A stretch of DNA of 38,344 nt from JAISST01 sp050434145. GTDB taxonomy: Bacteria > Fusobacteriota > Fusobacteriia > Fusobacteriales > Fusobacteriaceae. The position numbers and the translations under genes were made by a program. Position 1 is the stretch's first letter. Each line of letters starts with the position of its first letter. Positions 1 through 11,068 of this stretch are shown here, piece after piece. The stretch spans positions 1 to 38,344 of the forward strand of contig NZ_JBNPVX010000028.1 in NCBI RefSeq assembly GCF_050434145.1, given 5' to 3'. Under the pieces are notes generated by a model that ran no database searches, had not been told where the DNA came from, and worked only from the letters and a program-made list of their open reading frames with translations.

Positions 1-199
1 TCTGGGGCTCGTTTGCTTTCGCACTCGCTGTCGTCGTGGCATAGCAACTACTAATCAAAACTCTCATCTTCGATGTTCGTTTTGTTAACTAGTTATTCGC
101 TCCTTCTGGGGCTCGTTTGCTTTCGCACTCGCTGTCGTCGTGGCATAGCAACTACTAATCAAAACTCTCATCTTCGATGTTCGTTTTGTTAACTAGTTA
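1..199. repeat. Tandem direct repeat, 104-bp period, two copies
   Basis: The block at 1-95 recurs at 105-199 with no mismatch that I can see; the period is 104 bp and bases 96-104 form the linker. The left edge is the window edge, so more copies may lie outside. The unit is much richer in GC than its surroundings. The second copy runs into the 3' end of the autotransporter gene: the stop codon (193-195) and the preceding Asn codon lie inside the repeat. On the minus strand the unit contains GAGAGTTTTGAT, which loosely resembles the 5' end of bacterial 16S rRNA; this may be chance. I believe units like this occur between genes in Fusobacterium genomes, but that is memory and not shown here. 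Confidence 0.9.
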
Positions 200-3100
200 C
201 TAAACTTATAATTAAATCTTAATCCGTATCTTAAATCTGTATCTTTTTTATGTTGATATTTTCTAGCATCTAATTCTAGTGTTACCCCAAAATTATCTGC
301 TTTTTCCAGTGTTAATCCTACTACTCCTTTAATATGACCTTTTTCTTCTTCTGGTCTTATTAAATTATACCATCCTTCAGTTCCACCATCTACTTTGGCT
401 TTAACTCTCTTATCATATGAATTTCCTAAATCATATCCATATGCTAAGTCTCCAGATAGTTTTAGTGACATTTTTCCACCTAAGTGAGCTCTTGTTGATC
501 CTTGCACTCCCAATGCTGCTTCAACACTATAGTAATCTCTTTGTTTTAATTTTAATTCTAATCCACTATCACCTTTTGCTTTTTCTGTGAATCCATCTAT
601 ACGTCCGTATTCAATATTTAGATCTCCATAGACTTTTATTTCGGATCTTAGACTTCTATATAATGTTTTTGACAATCTATTATCCAAGCTTACATTATAC
701 GAATTATATTCTCCCTTATTCTTATAAGCTTTATCCAATTCTAATGTTCTTTCTGTCTCATGTCGATTATAACCTATTTCTAATCGTGATCTTAATGTCA
801 AAGTATCATCTGCATCAAATGTGTGTACATTATGAATTCCTGCTCGTAATGAATATATATCTTCTTTTGAGTCATCCCCAAATGTTGGAGCATCATCAAA
901 ATCAAATCTACTTACTGCAAATCCAAATGAATATCCCCATTTGCTATTATATTTTCTTCCTTCATGTTCTCTCATATATAATAATCCAGTTACTTTATAG
1001 TCATAATCATCAATTCCTAATGTATTATCTTTATATTCACCTTGTTGATAAATTACACTATATTTTCCTGTATCTTTTGTAAAATTATGAGAGTTTACTA
1101 ATTCATCAAATGCTTTATCAAAGGCAGTTTGTACATTATTCATTCTTTGACCTATAGTTGCATATACATCCCCTCTAGTTTCTGCGAGAGTTCTAGAACT
1201 TTCATTATTGAATGCTTCTTGTCCATAAGTATTATAGATTTCATCTAAATATGCATTCAAATTCTTCAATACTACAGAATCATTACTTGTTCCTTTTTGA
1301 TCTAACGCTAATAAGCTATCCAATCCATTATATAAATTATCAAACTGTGTTCCTGATACTAAGTATGCATATGGTTGTTTTGCTACTTCTAGCCCTCCAC
1401 CTGTTGTCATGTGTGCTACAAATAATGGTGAAGTAGTTATAGTTAAATCTACTGTAGTTGCTGCTGTTGCCATTGTTACAAAGTTATCTACTGACCAACC
1501 ATAACCATTTCCTGTTTTAATGAAGTTTGAATCCAGTTTTACTATTCCATCTATTGTATCTACTACAAAGTGTGGTGCTGTTTGTGAACCATTTAATGAG
1601 CCCAATATTGATACTGTTGATCCATTGACTACCAAATCCTTTGCTACAAATGTACCACTAGAATGGATATATTGATTGTTTATTACTACTACACCACTGT
1701 CATCTACTGTTATGGCTCCATGACTTGCTGGGCTACTATTCAATTGTGCTGTAGTTGATCCAGCTCCTCCTGATATTACCTCAATTCTTCCACTATTATT
1801 TATTATTCCATCACCATATACTCCAATTCCATTATCTATAAAAATGTCTCCACTATTATTCAATGTAGATTTTCCTCCTAGATATACTCCTACTCCTTCT
1901 CCTACATTGATTCTTCCATAGTTATTTACTGTAGCTAAGTTAGTACCACTTGCATAAGCTGCTATTCCTATTGATTGTACATCCTCTAGACCTGATTCAT
2001 TATATCCTGTATTTATAACTCCATAGTTATTTATTGTAGAGCCTAATGTCAATATTCCAACTCCACCTTTATCTACATTTATTGTTCCAGATGCTGTATT
2101 AGTAAATACTGTGTTTGCTCCTACTATATATGCTCCCACTGAAAGTGGATTTTCTACATTTATTGTTCCTGCATTTGTTAGATTGGCACCATTTTCTCCA
2201 TATACACCTATAGAGTTTAGTTGATTTTCCAAGTCTGTATGATCATTTGATGGCCCAAAATATGTAGTTCCAACTGTAATTATTCCAGTATTTATTCCTG
2301 ATACACTACCACCACCATAAATTCCTACTGATGACATACCCAAATTAATATCTGCACTATTATTTACTCTGATTGTCCCTGTTGAAAATGTTTCTGCATT
2401 ATTATCGGCATATATAGCATATCCACCATCACCTATACTCATTGTTCCTGAAGCGGTGATTGTTCCATCTGTGTAAATTCCTGCTCCTGTTTCTGTTATT
2501 TCTTTTGTTGATGGATTTGTTTGCGTTTGTCTTCCTGTTCCTTTATAGATTGCTATAGAAGCTGATGTTGCTTGATTAGCTACTGTTGTTGTTCCTCCAA
2601 TATAAGTCACATCTCCTGTTCCTTGTGATACTATCCCTACAGCTGTGTCTGCTCCTACAGACATGTTTCCATTTACTTCTACATCTGCATTTTTAGCAAA
2701 TGCTCCCAATGCTTTTGATGCTGTAGTCAAGCTATTTGTTATTGTTGCTTTTCCACCATCTGCTGTATAGATTCCTACTGATTCTATTCCACCATTTACT
2801 GTTCCTATTGTCATAGTAGAATTTTTTCCATATATTCCAACAGTATTATCCCCAGTATTTAATGTGTCTGCACTTCCATTCAATATAGAGTTATCAAAAT
2901 ACATTCCTATTGATGCAGCGCTCTTATCAGCACTTGCAGATGATATTCCAGTTGAAATTGTTCCTGTGCCATTTACAGTTCCATTCTGAATAAATGCTCC
3001 TATATTTTCATCGCCAACAGTTGTAATTCCTGTAAAAGTAACATCTGTATTTTGTACAAATGCACCTATTTGATTTTTACCTCCAGCTGTTCCTCCTGTT

Positions 3101-6100
3101 ATTGCTGATATTGTATTAGATGAACCTCCATCTATAGCCAATACTATTGAATAATCTGCTTGTGTTATTGATGGTACATTTATTACACTGCTATTTACAT
3201 TTAAGTAATATCCACCTATTGAGTAATTTGTTGTTGTTCCTTGATTAAGATTAATTGTTCCTGTTCCTGTTATATTTAAACCTTCAGCAACATAACCTAC
3301 TCCACTTGTTACATTTATAGTTCCAAGATTGCCTATATTTGCATCATCTTTTACATAGATACCTATTCCATTATCTGTTACAGTCAAGGTTCCATTATTT
3401 TGTACTGTTCCTACTGTAGCAAACATTCCTACTGAATCTTGATCTTGTATTGACATTCCTCCATTATTTATAACAGACACATCAGAGGCTGATGGTGGTG
3501 TTCCTGGCGCATATAATATTGCTGCCATTCCTATTCCACCAGTTTTAACTGTTATATTTCCTGTACTTTGATTTTCTATGTATTCTCCTGGGGTTACTCC
3601 TGAATTATATAATCCTACCATACCTATTGCTTGATTTTCTACTGTTAATGTTCCCATATTTACCATAGTTCCATTTTCTGAAGCTGCTAATGTTCCTCTT
3701 CCAGACGATGTAATGTTGCTTCCTAAAGTTACAGAACCACCATTTACTGCATACATTGCCACTGCATCATTTCCATTGAATGCTACTGTTGCTCCTGTTG
3801 CACCTAGTGCACCTATTCCACCATCTACATATGCTCCTACTGTATTGTCACCTAAATTCATTGTTCCATCAAAATTTAAAGTAGAGGCTCCATCTACATA
3901 TGCTCCTACTGCATTGTTATCTAACGTCATAGTAGCTGTAGAGTTAACTGTACTATTAACAACTGCTGAAGCTATAGAGTCAGTACCATCAGCTATCAAT
4001 TCTGCATTTGATAAATTGTAGGTCATATTGTCCATTAATAATCCTATTGCACTATTTCCGCTTGTAGCTGTTCCTGTTATTATTTTAGCTCCACTTGTAA
4101 AGGTTACTGTACTTCCACTATGGGTTCCAGAATCTGTTATATACATAGCTACTGTATCTGTTGATGCACTACCATCTACTATTTTTGATACTATTGTTCC
4201 ATTATCTGCGAATAATCCTATACCAGCTGTTCCTGTCATTGTAATATCAAAGTCTGCCAATGATCCATTATCTGCAAATATTCCTGTAGCAGAAGAATTC
4301 ATAAGATTTAAAGTTCCAGTATTAATAATTTGTCCTGATACTGTTCCATCAAGATAAACTCCTGCTGCTGCTGCAATTACATTTATTGTTCCACCTGCAC
4401 CATTAAATGTATTATGTGCTCCTGTTTCTACTACCACTCCAGTACCATTAGATGATGTTACATTTATTATTCCATTATTTTTACCAACTGAAGTCCCAGT
4501 AGTCGCTGCTGATGTTCCTACTACCATTCCTATTCCATCATTTACAGCCAATGTCCCTTTATTTTCTATAGTTGCTGTCTTTCCTGCATCTCCTGCTGAT
4601 ACCATTCCCATACTATCTGTGTAATCAACTATAATTGTAGAACTTGTGTTATTGACTCCTGTTCCATCTACTGCATATATTCCTATAGTACCTGTTGCTG
4701 TATCTTGATTTATGCTTCCATTATTAGTAAATGTAGATGTTCCATTTACCATTGCACCAATAGAGTTTGTTCCTTCTACTTCTATGGCTTTACTGGTATT
4801 TAATGATAAATATATTCCACCATCTGCATAAATTCCTACTACTTCTGTACTAGTTGGATCTATTATTATATTTGTATCATGTGCTACTGGCGTACTTCCA
4901 GTACCTTTTGTATAATACACACCTATATTAGCATCAGTATGATTATTTAATACAGTAATATCTAAGCCAGAGAAGTATCCACCATTTGTTGCATACATTC
5001 CTGTCCCGATTCCTGTTCCTATATCTATTAAAAATTCATTAGTGTCTATGGTCACTAATGAGCCATTGTTGTAGATTCCTACTGGATTTCCTGATGGGGT
5101 TCCTGTGATTTTGACTCCACCACTTATTGTATCATCACCTACTATATATGCTCCTACTGTTTTATCCCCAGTTACTTCTAATCCTGTTGTTCCTAATCCA
5201 CCTAAAACGAGTGTGTTCCCACCTTTTGAGTAGATTCCTATTGCTCCTCCATCTACTGCAAGTGATACAGCACTACTATCAAATGTATTTGTTAATGTAT
5301 CATTTTCTAGATAAATCCCTATTGTTTTTTCTCCACTTGGTCCATCAGCACCAGTTCCAATAATTGTTATTTGAGTTCCTGATGTATCAATTGTTGCTCC
5401 ATCTTTTGCATATACTAAAATATTATTCAATGCATTAGCATAGCTGAATGCTGTTAATGTTCCACCTGCATTTAGATGAATATCATTTTCTCCAACAGAA
5501 TACACTCCTATCTGTTGTGTGCTAGCTCCATCCATTATCAAATCTATGTTAGTTGTCAAATCAATTGCACCTGCTGTGTCTGACTTCAAGTATGTACCTA
5601 TTGCATTACTTGCTCCTGCTAACTTTATATCACCTGTATTTACTAGTTCAAGTCCAGCAGTTGGAACTGGTGTTAATGTAGAATCATAACTTCCCAACAT
5701 AGCTATACTTTGGTTACTTGTTGAACCACTAAAGTCAATAGTTCCATCATTTATAATTTTTCCTTTTTCTGTGATTGCCATACCAATAGCACTCACAGAA
5801 GTAGTATCTATTGTTGTATTATTTTTTATTTCTGCTTCATCTACTGCTAAGAATCCTATACTTGATGCTCCTAAAGTTTGACTTGCTGCATTTGTAAGTA
5901 TAATGTTATCCGCTATTACATGAGTTATGTTATCTGCTGTTGATGTTATTACTGTGCTATTAGTTATGCTATCAAGTGTTGAGCCAGAATCACTTTTCAA
6001 ATATAATACTGTTCCAGAGTCACCTGCAGCAGATGATACATCTGTACCAGCTGTAGTTGTTACATTTATTGGTGTTATTGCAGCAGCACTGGCATTATAA

Positions 6101-9100
6101 GAAGATTTGTCCATTACAAGTGCTATTGCAGTGTTAGCTAAATCTATATTTCCTACACTGGTAACTTTTGTACTATTAGATGCAAATATTCCAGCTGCAC
6201 CTGTATTTACATTTATTTGTCCATTATTTTCCAAAGTAGCAAATGATCCATACATTCCTGATGCAAATCCTGATGCTATTGTTGTTTTTCCAGTATTTAT
6301 TATTCCACCAGTCGTATTCTCAGCATAGTTATCTGTAACTGCTCCAAAGTTTGTTCCACCATGTGTACCATCAATAAATATCCCTACTGAGTTGTCTGCA
6401 TTTGACATATCTATTGTACCATTATTTTCTATGCTAATTATTCCTTCTGTTGTATTTCCTAATCCTGTTGGTTCAAATTCCACATCGCCAGTTCTACTTG
6501 GCCTGCCATAAATACCTATAGCATCATTACCTGCTACTTCTATAAGTCCATTGTTTTTTACTTCTGATCCATTTTCTGCGTATATTCCAACTGCACCTGT
6601 TGAATTTGCAGGTGTTGTTGTATTTACTTTTATTGTTCCATCATTTAGTATTTCCCCATAATTCATGTAGATACCTGTAGCATTTAATTCTGTGCCTGAT
6701 CCAAGGGCTGTTCTGTCTACAGTAAGTGTTGAACCACTTTCCAGTTCTATTCTAGTGTCTCCTACAGCTGGACCAGTCGCACTGTAAGCAGATGTCATTT
6801 CTAGTCCAACTAATTGATCATCAGATAAGTCTACATCCACTGTTTTTCCACTTTTTAAAATTAAGTCAACTCTTTGTAATGCAAGAGAATTTTTAAAATA
6901 ATCCCCATCTTCTTCTGGTGTTAAAGAATTATTTCCATTTATTGTTAAGTCTGTATCTATTTCAAAAGTAACATCAAATAATTTGGCATCTTTATATGAA
7001 TGTCCATCAGGATCTAACACTAAATTTGTTAATAGTGGATCTTTTAATTTTGATGTCACCGTTTTTATTGTACTTAGCACTACAGGTGATGTCAAATTTC
7101 CAAATCCAAATAGAGTTATTCCATCATTTTCTAATTTTATTTTTGCTCCAGATGTTAACCCTAATTTTTGCACTGACATCCCTGGTGGAGTTGCAGCTTC
7201 AAGTAATGCATCTGCCCAATCTCTTCTGATTAATGTAGCGTTCCCTTTGACATTAATAACTGCCCCAGAACTTAGATTTATACTCCCACCTACTGGTGTT
7301 CCACTATTGTAATCTGTAAAATACAAGACATATCCATTACCATCATAGTTTATTATTCCACCATTTACATTTACAGTCCCTTCATTAACTGCAATTGATG
7401 CTCCAGATTTGTTTAATGCAAATGTTCCTCCGTTTACATTAATTACTCCATCATCCTTTGCAAACAGCGCTATACCGTTGTTATCCATTGCCATATCAAC
7501 TGTTCCACTTGTTAAATTTATTATTCCATCATTTGTAGTACTAGCATCTTTAATTCCTTGTGCAAATATGGCAGTGTTGTTTCCACTGTTATCAGTTCCA
7601 TTGTTTTTCATATCTATATCAAGATTTGTAAGAGTTATTTCCGCTTTTGTCCCTGTTCCTGTTCCAGCAAATACTCCAACATTCCCATTATCTTTTGATG
7701 TTATTTCAACTTTTAAATTATTGATAGTTGAACTGTAATCATTACTAAATAAGCCAACATTATTCTTTCCACCATATATATTTATTTCAGGAATATTTGT
7801 TGCGTTCCCATTTTCGATTACAAATATTCCTACATTTCCACTAGTTGTCCATGTAGAACTATTATCTGAAATATCAATTTGCTTGATAGTTCCTTCCAAA
7901 TTGCCAGCCTTTATAAAAAGCCCTGTTCCACTTATTCCATCCATATCAATTGTAGAATTTGTATTATTAATATCTACAACACCACCAGTTTCATCAACAA
8001 AAACTCCTATATTTCCAGTTCCTGTTCCACTCATTCTTATTTTATCAACTTGTACTGTAGCTTTATTCATGGCTGATGCATTTCTTACATAGATGCCTAT
8101 ATTATCATTTCCATCAGAAACTCCACTATCATCTATCCCAACTTGTAGTGTACGATTAGGAGCATTAATTGTTCCTGCTGATGTTCCATAGACTATTGGA
8201 CTTGTTGACAATATCTTTGGCGATGCTGCGAGTAAGATATTCCCGCCATTTGAAGTTGTAGAGTTTACAATTAAACTTCCTGTTCCATTTAAAAAAATGG
8301 TTTTTCCCTCAGTTGCATAAGCTCCTACATTAGATGCGCCTCCATCTATTTGTATACTACCTGTTGTGGTTATATTCCCACCATGTGCATACAACCCTAT
8401 CCCCTCTAAACCACCAGATATTTTTATCTTACCATATCCAATATCAAGTTTAGCCTCTGAATAGACTGCTACATTATTTTGGCTGGGGGTTAATAAATTA
8501 GCTTCTGATATATTGAAAACATAACCACTGCTTCCATTTAATGTCTGATCTTGTAGAGAAAAATATCCTACATTTCTTTCACCACCAGTGATATCAACTT
8601 TTAATATAGATGCCTCTGCAATGGTACACTGAATATCAAAAACTTGGTATATCCCCTTATTGTCTACCCCACCTAATATTTTTATAGGAGTATTCAACTC
8701 TACTGTTCCGCCATTCATACCATTTAAATGCAAACCAATATTTTCATCACCCTTTATCTCTATAATACCATCATTGAAAAATGAAATAACAATCTGACTA
8801 GTAGAATTAGTAAATCCAAATGTTCCTAATACTGCCGAATTATTTGCATTTATAATTATTTTCCCTGTATTTCCATCTATAGTTGTATTGGCAAATGTCA
8901 TATATTGACTATTAGTTCCTACAACTTCTACATGTTGCGTTTTTGCAAATACTGCATGCTTGTCTCCTTCTATAGTAATATTTCCAGTATTTATTGCAAA
9001 TGTATCATTTCTTACTGGATGATTGGTCATCATTCCAAGAACTGCTATCCCTGCCCCATCTACATTTATATCTCCTTTAAGCATCACAGCGGTTGAACGA

Positions 9101-10686
9101 CCTATGTTGGCTGCATTATTATTATTTGACATTGCTTTTGCTCTCATTGCAACTAATTTTGACTTTTCATCTATTGTTGCATCATGGTTTCCTGCTATAT
9201 CAGTGGCAGCCTTGTCAGGATCATAATGTATAAATTGTCTCATTTGAATTACACCACTACCATCAACTACCCCTGTAGCACTTCTATTTGTGGCATCAAT
9301 ATTTACAGTAGAGCCTTTTTCTAATGCGACATAATCTGTCCCAGCATATCCTATAGAGCCACGCATAATCCCTAAATAACTGCTACCTACATTTGTAAAT
9401 GTATTGTTGTATCCACTAATAGAAGTACTACTTGGTGAAATTCCATCACTTGTATCTGTATTTACTTGTGTACCTGAAGAATTTTTGGGTGTTCTAGCTG
9501 TATAATTAACAAATTGTATATCATATGGAGAATTAGTTGTATTATTTGTAAAATTCTTTATGTTCCATGTAGAACCACTTTCTAATATAATATCAGATAT
9601 TAGCCCACCATTACCTCCATTGTTATCCCAATAAAAATATGACCCTTGTGTACAACCAGCTTCTGGTGTACTAGCATTATATAAAACTATCCCAACTGGA
9701 ATCACAACTGGAACAGCTGGTGTTGTAGGAGTTACTGGAGTAACTGGTGCCTCAGGCATTACTGCTATTGATGGCTCAAATTCTGCTGGTGGAGTCACTT
9801 CATCTATTTCTATTTTCCCCACATTTGGCACATTTGGTGGTGCTACTGTTACTGCACCTACATTAATAGGATTTACTGCTGCAGGTGGCGTAACATTTAC
9901 ATTTACTGTAACTGTAGGTGCTGTTGGTGGTGTAGGAATACTAGGTGGGTTTACAGAAATAGCTGGTCCTGTTGCATTGGGTGTAGCTACATTTATGCTT
10001 ATGTTTTTATTAACTACAGGCAAATCAGGATTTAAAGGCTTTATATTTGCTCCTATTTCTAATGCCTCTGCATATGGAGGATGATCTATATGTACACCAT
10101 TTCCTTGAGTTAACAATCCCATTGATCCTGAGAAACTACTTTCAAATGTTCCCATATTTCCTTCTATATTTTTATCCAACAAATGATCTGGTACATCATT
10201 TAAACTATTTGTTAAACCTAAAGATATTTCACCAGCTGAGTACGGGTTTTTACCTTTTGGAGTAATTCCGCCTGCTGCTCTATGTGCAATATGTTCTAAA
10301 GTATTTGCCCATTCTGATCTTGTATTATCTTTACCTTTTCCTGAATTATCATATCCATAGCTAAAAAATATTTGAGTACTCGGATAAACAGGCTTTGAAT
10401 AAAAGTCACCTTTTCTTATTAATTCATCATGATTTAATTTAGCTTCTTTTAATGCTTTTTCATTTTGCTCAATTAAATCTTGTATTTCTGCTTTCTGTAC
10501 TGCTATATTAGACAACAATTGTTCTTGAGAACTCACTACTTGTTCTTCTAATGCAGAACTAGAAGCTAATCCTATGCCTCCAGTTATCAAAAATGCTGTA
10601 AGAAGTGCAGCTGTGTAACCAATCTTTTTCTTCTTTAAGAATGACTTTAAAGTTTTTGATGCAAAACTTTTTAAATTATCTTTCAT
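193..10686 (-). CDS. Giant type Va autotransporter adhesin (3497 aa)
   Basis: A surface-exposed adhesin-type autotransporter. The start is ATG at 10686, just after GGAGGGA; a TTG four codons upstream overlaps that site and is unlikely. In order: a basic segment and long hydrophobic signal (about residues 1-47), a predicted coiled coil (about 48-95), a proline-rich linker (about 240-340), then roughly 2,800 residues of short Gly/Asn/Thr-rich repeats with recurring 'NNGTI', 'GIYA' and 'GNVGVF'-like units, as expected of a beta-solenoid passenger. The last 290 or so residues alternate polar and aromatic positions as in a 12-strand outer-membrane barrel. The protein ends KFSN, so the phenylalanine that normally ends such barrels is third from the end. 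It is the last gene of a three-gene operon after a FadA-like gene and a 62-residue peptide. The ligand is unknown. RadD, Fap2 and related proteins have this architecture, but I do not assign it to any of them. Confidence 0.93.
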   Translation of the reverse strand: MKDNLKSFASKTLKSFLKKKKIGYTAALLTAFLITGGIGLASSSALEEQVVSSQEQLLSNIAVQKAEIQDLIEQNEKALKEAKLNHDELIRKGDFYSKPVYPSTQIFFSYGYDNSGKGKDNTRSEWANTLEHIAHRAAGGITPKGKNPYSAGEISLGLTNSLNDVPDHLLDKNIEGNMGTFESSFSGSMGLLTQGNGVHIDHPPYAEALEIGANIKPLNPDLPVVNKNISINVATPNATGPAISVNPPSIPTPPTAPTVTVNVNVTPPAAVNPINVGAVTVAPPNVPNVGKIEIDEVTPPAEFEPSIAVMPEAPVTPVTPTTPAVPVVIPVGIVLYNASTPEAGCTQGSYFYWDNNGGNGGLISDIILESGSTWNIKNFTNNTTNSPYDIQFVNYTARTPKNSSGTQVNTDTSDGISPSSTSISGYNNTFTNVGSSYLGIMRGSIGYAGTDYVALEKGSTVNIDATNRSATGVVDGSGVIQMRQFIHYDPDKAATDIAGNHDATIDEKSKLVAMRAKAMSNNNNAANIGRSTAVMLKGDINVDGAGIAVLGMMTNHPVRNDTFAINTGNITIEGDKHAVFAKTQHVEVVGTNSQYMTFANTTIDGNTGKIIINANNSAVLGTFGFTNSTSQIVISFFNDGIIEIKGDENIGLHLNGMNGGTVELNTPIKILGGVDNKGIYQVFDIQCTIAEASILKVDITGGERNVGYFSLQDQTLNGSSGYVFNISEANLLTPSQNNVAVYSEAKLDIGYGKIKISGGLEGIGLYAHGGNITTTGSIQIDGGASNVGAYATEGKTIFLNGTGSLIVNSTTSNGGNILLAASPKILSTSPIVYGTSAGTINAPNRTLQVGIDDSGVSDGNDNIGIYVRNASAMNKATVQVDKIRMSGTGTGNIGVFVDETGGVVDINNTNSTIDMDGISGTGLFIKAGNLEGTIKQIDISDNSSTWTTSGNVGIFVIENGNATNIPEINIYGGKNNVGLFSNDYSSTINNLKVEITSKDNGNVGVFAGTGTGTKAEITLTNLDIDMKNNGTDNSGNNTAIFAQGIKDASTTNDGIINLTSGTVDMAMDNNGIALFAKDDGVINVNGGTFALNKSGASIAVNEGTVNVNGGIINYDGNGYVLYFTDYNSGTPVGGSINLSSGAVINVKGNATLIRRDWADALLEAATPPGMSVQKLGLTSGAKIKLENDGITLFGFGNLTSPVVLSTIKTVTSKLKDPLLTNLVLDPDGHSYKDAKLFDVTFEIDTDLTINGNNSLTPEEDGDYFKNSLALQRVDLILKSGKTVDVDLSDDQLVGLEMTSAYSATGPAVGDTRIELESGSTLTVDRTALGSGTELNATGIYMNYGEILNDGTIKVNTTTPANSTGAVGIYAENGSEVKNNGLIEVAGNDAIGIYGRPSRTGDVEFEPTGLGNTTEGIISIENNGTIDMSNADNSVGIFIDGTHGGTNFGAVTDNYAENTTGGIINTGKTTIASGFASGMYGSFATLENNGQINVNTGAAGIFASNSTKVTSVGNIDLANTAIALVMDKSSYNASAAAITPINVTTTAGTDVSSAAGDSGTVLYLKSDSGSTLDSITNSTVITSTADNITHVIADNIILTNAASQTLGASSIGFLAVDEAEIKNNTTIDTTSVSAIGMAITEKGKIINDGTIDFSGSTSNQSIAMLGSYDSTLTPVPTAGLELVNTGDIKLAGASNAIGTYLKSDTAGAIDLTTNIDLIMDGASTQQIGVYSVGENDIHLNAGGTLTAFSYANALNNILVYAKDGATIDTSGTQITIIGTGADGPSGEKTIGIYLENDTLTNTFDSSAVSLAVDGGAIGIYSKGGNTLVLGGLGTTGLEVTGDKTVGAYIVGDDTISGGVKITGTPSGNPVGIYNNGSLVTIDTNEFLIDIGTGIGTGMYATNGGYFSGLDITVLNNHTDANIGVYYTKGTGSTPVAHDTNIIIDPTSTEVVGIYADGGIYLSLNTSKAIEVEGTNSIGAMVNGTSTFTNNGSINQDTATGTIGIYAVDGTGVNNTSSTIIVDYTDSMGMVSAGDAGKTATIENKGTLAVNDGIGMVVGTSAATTGTSVGKNNGIINVTSSNGTGVVVETGAHNTFNGAGGTINVIAAAAGVYLDGTVSGQIINTGTLNLMNSSATGIFADNGSLADFDITMTGTAGIGLFADNGTIVSKIVDGSASTDTVAMYITDSGTHSGSTVTFTSGAKIITGTATSGNSAIGLLMDNMTYNLSNAELIADGTDSIASAVVNSTVNSTATMTLDNNAVGAYVDGASTLNFDGTMNLGDNTVGAYVDGGIGALGATGATVAFNGNDAVAMYAVNGGSVTLGSNITSSGRGTLAASENGTMVNMGTLTVENQAIGMVGLYNSGVTPGEYIENQSTGNITVKTGGIGMAAILYAPGTPPSASDVSVINNGGMSIQDQDSVGMFATVGTVQNNGTLTVTDNGIGIYVKDDANIGNLGTINVTSGVGYVAEGLNITGTGTINLNQGTTTNYSIGGYYLNVNSSVINVPSITQADYSIVLAIDGGSSNTISAITGGTAGGKNQIGAFVQNTDVTFTGITTVGDENIGAFIQNGTVNGTGTISTGISSASADKSAASIGMYFDNSILNGSADTLNTGDNTVGIYGKNSTMTIGTVNGGIESVGIYTADGGKATITNSLTTASKALGAFAKNADVEVNGNMSVGADTAVGIVSQGTGDVTYIGGTTTVANQATSASIAIYKGTGRQTQTNPSTKEITETGAGIYTDGTITASGTMSIGDGGYAIYADNNAETFSTGTIRVNNSADINLGMSSVGIYGGGSVSGINTGIITVGTTYFGPSNDHTDLENQLNSIGVYGENGANLTNAGTINVENPLSVGAYIVGANTVFTNTASGTINVDKGGVGILTLGSTINNYGVINTGYNESGLEDVQSIGIAAYASGTNLATVNNYGRINVGEGVGVYLGGKSTLNNSGDIFIDNGIGVYGDGIINNSGRIEVISGGAGSTTAQLNSSPASHGAITVDDSGVVVINNQYIHSSGTFVAKDLVVNGSTVSILGSLNGSQTAPHFVVDTIDGIVKLDSNFIKTGNGYGWSVDNFVTMATAATTVDLTITTSPLFVAHMTTGGGLEVAKQPYAYLVSGTQFDNLYNGLDSLLALDQKGTSNDSVVLKNLNAYLDEIYNTYGQEAFNNESSRTLAETRGDVYATIGQRMNNVQTAFDKAFDELVNSHNFTKDTGKYSVIYQQGEYKDNTLGIDDYDYKVTGLLYMREHEGRKYNSKWGYSFGFAVSRFDFDDAPTFGDDSKEDIYSLRAGIHNVHTFDADDTLTLRSRLEIGYNRHETERTLELDKAYKNKGEYNSYNVSLDNRLSKTLYRSLRSEIKVYGDLNIEYGRIDGFTEKAKGDSGLELKLKQRDYYSVEAALGVQGSTRAHLGGKMSLKLSGDLAYGYDLGNSYDKRVKAKVDGGTEGWYNLIRPEEEKGHIKGVVGLTLEKADNFGVTLELDARKYQHKKDTDLRYGLRFNYKFSN

Positions 10687-10761
10687 TGCTCCCTCCAAAA
10701 ATTTATTTTTTATGTTAATTTTTTTTATTTGATGTTGCTATTATTTTATACTATAAAAAAT

Positions 10762-10950
10762 TTATTCTTTTTCTTCTTCTATTTGTAAATCCTCTTTACT
10801 GAATAATAATAGTTTTTCTATTGGAAACTCCATATTCCAAATTGCTACACCTGACAAGAGCATAACAAGTGCCAATATTTTGCATATTCTTTTATTTTTA
10901 AAAAATAGTTTTGAAGATTTTCTTTTTACTTTTTTTAAACTAACTTTCAT
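10762..10950 (-). CDS. Small basic single-pass membrane peptide (62 aa)
   Basis: I do not recognise a named family. The start ATG follows GGAGGTCAA at ideal spacing, which supports a real gene. The first 22 residues are strongly basic; residues about 23-41 are hydrophobic (ILALVMLLSGVAIW) and the tail is acidic (ends EEEKE). This predicts an inner-membrane peptide with a cytoplasmic basic N-terminus and a short exported acidic tail. The basic-then-hydrophobic pattern resembles the N-terminus of the adjacent autotransporter. It lies 75 bp upstream of the autotransporter and about 120 bp downstream of the FadA-like gene, on the same strand, so it may assist their export or be a truncated relic of an autotransporter leader. 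Confidence 0.6.
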   Translation of the reverse strand: MKVSLKKVKRKSSKLFFKNKRICKILALVMLLSGVAIWNMEFPIEKLLLFSKEDLQIEEEKE

Positions 10951-11008
10951 TTGACCTCCAAAACTTTATTGTACATTTAATTCCAAAAATATTATTTAAA
11001 TTTTTCTT

Positions 11009-11042
11009 TTGTGACAAAAACAAATTGCTTTTGTTGTCACAA
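11009..11042. other. Intergenic hairpin within the adhesin operon
   Basis: Perfect 9-bp inverted repeat TTGTGACAA / TTGTCACAA with a 16-base loop, between the FadA-like gene and the 62-residue peptide. In the direction of transcription (minus) it is followed by an A-rich stretch and not a U tract, so it is not a standard terminator for the operon. A partial attenuator, RNA-processing site or regulator-binding palindrome are all possible. It would allow more FadA-like than autotransporter mRNA. Confidence 0.5.
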
Positions 11043-11068
11043 TTTATTTTTTCTCAATAAATACAAAA

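Noticed and set aside
663..10265. Many short plus-strand open frames inside the giant autotransporter gene
   Set aside because: They are antisense shadows of a low-complexity repeat gene; they lack ribosome binding sites and known motifs.
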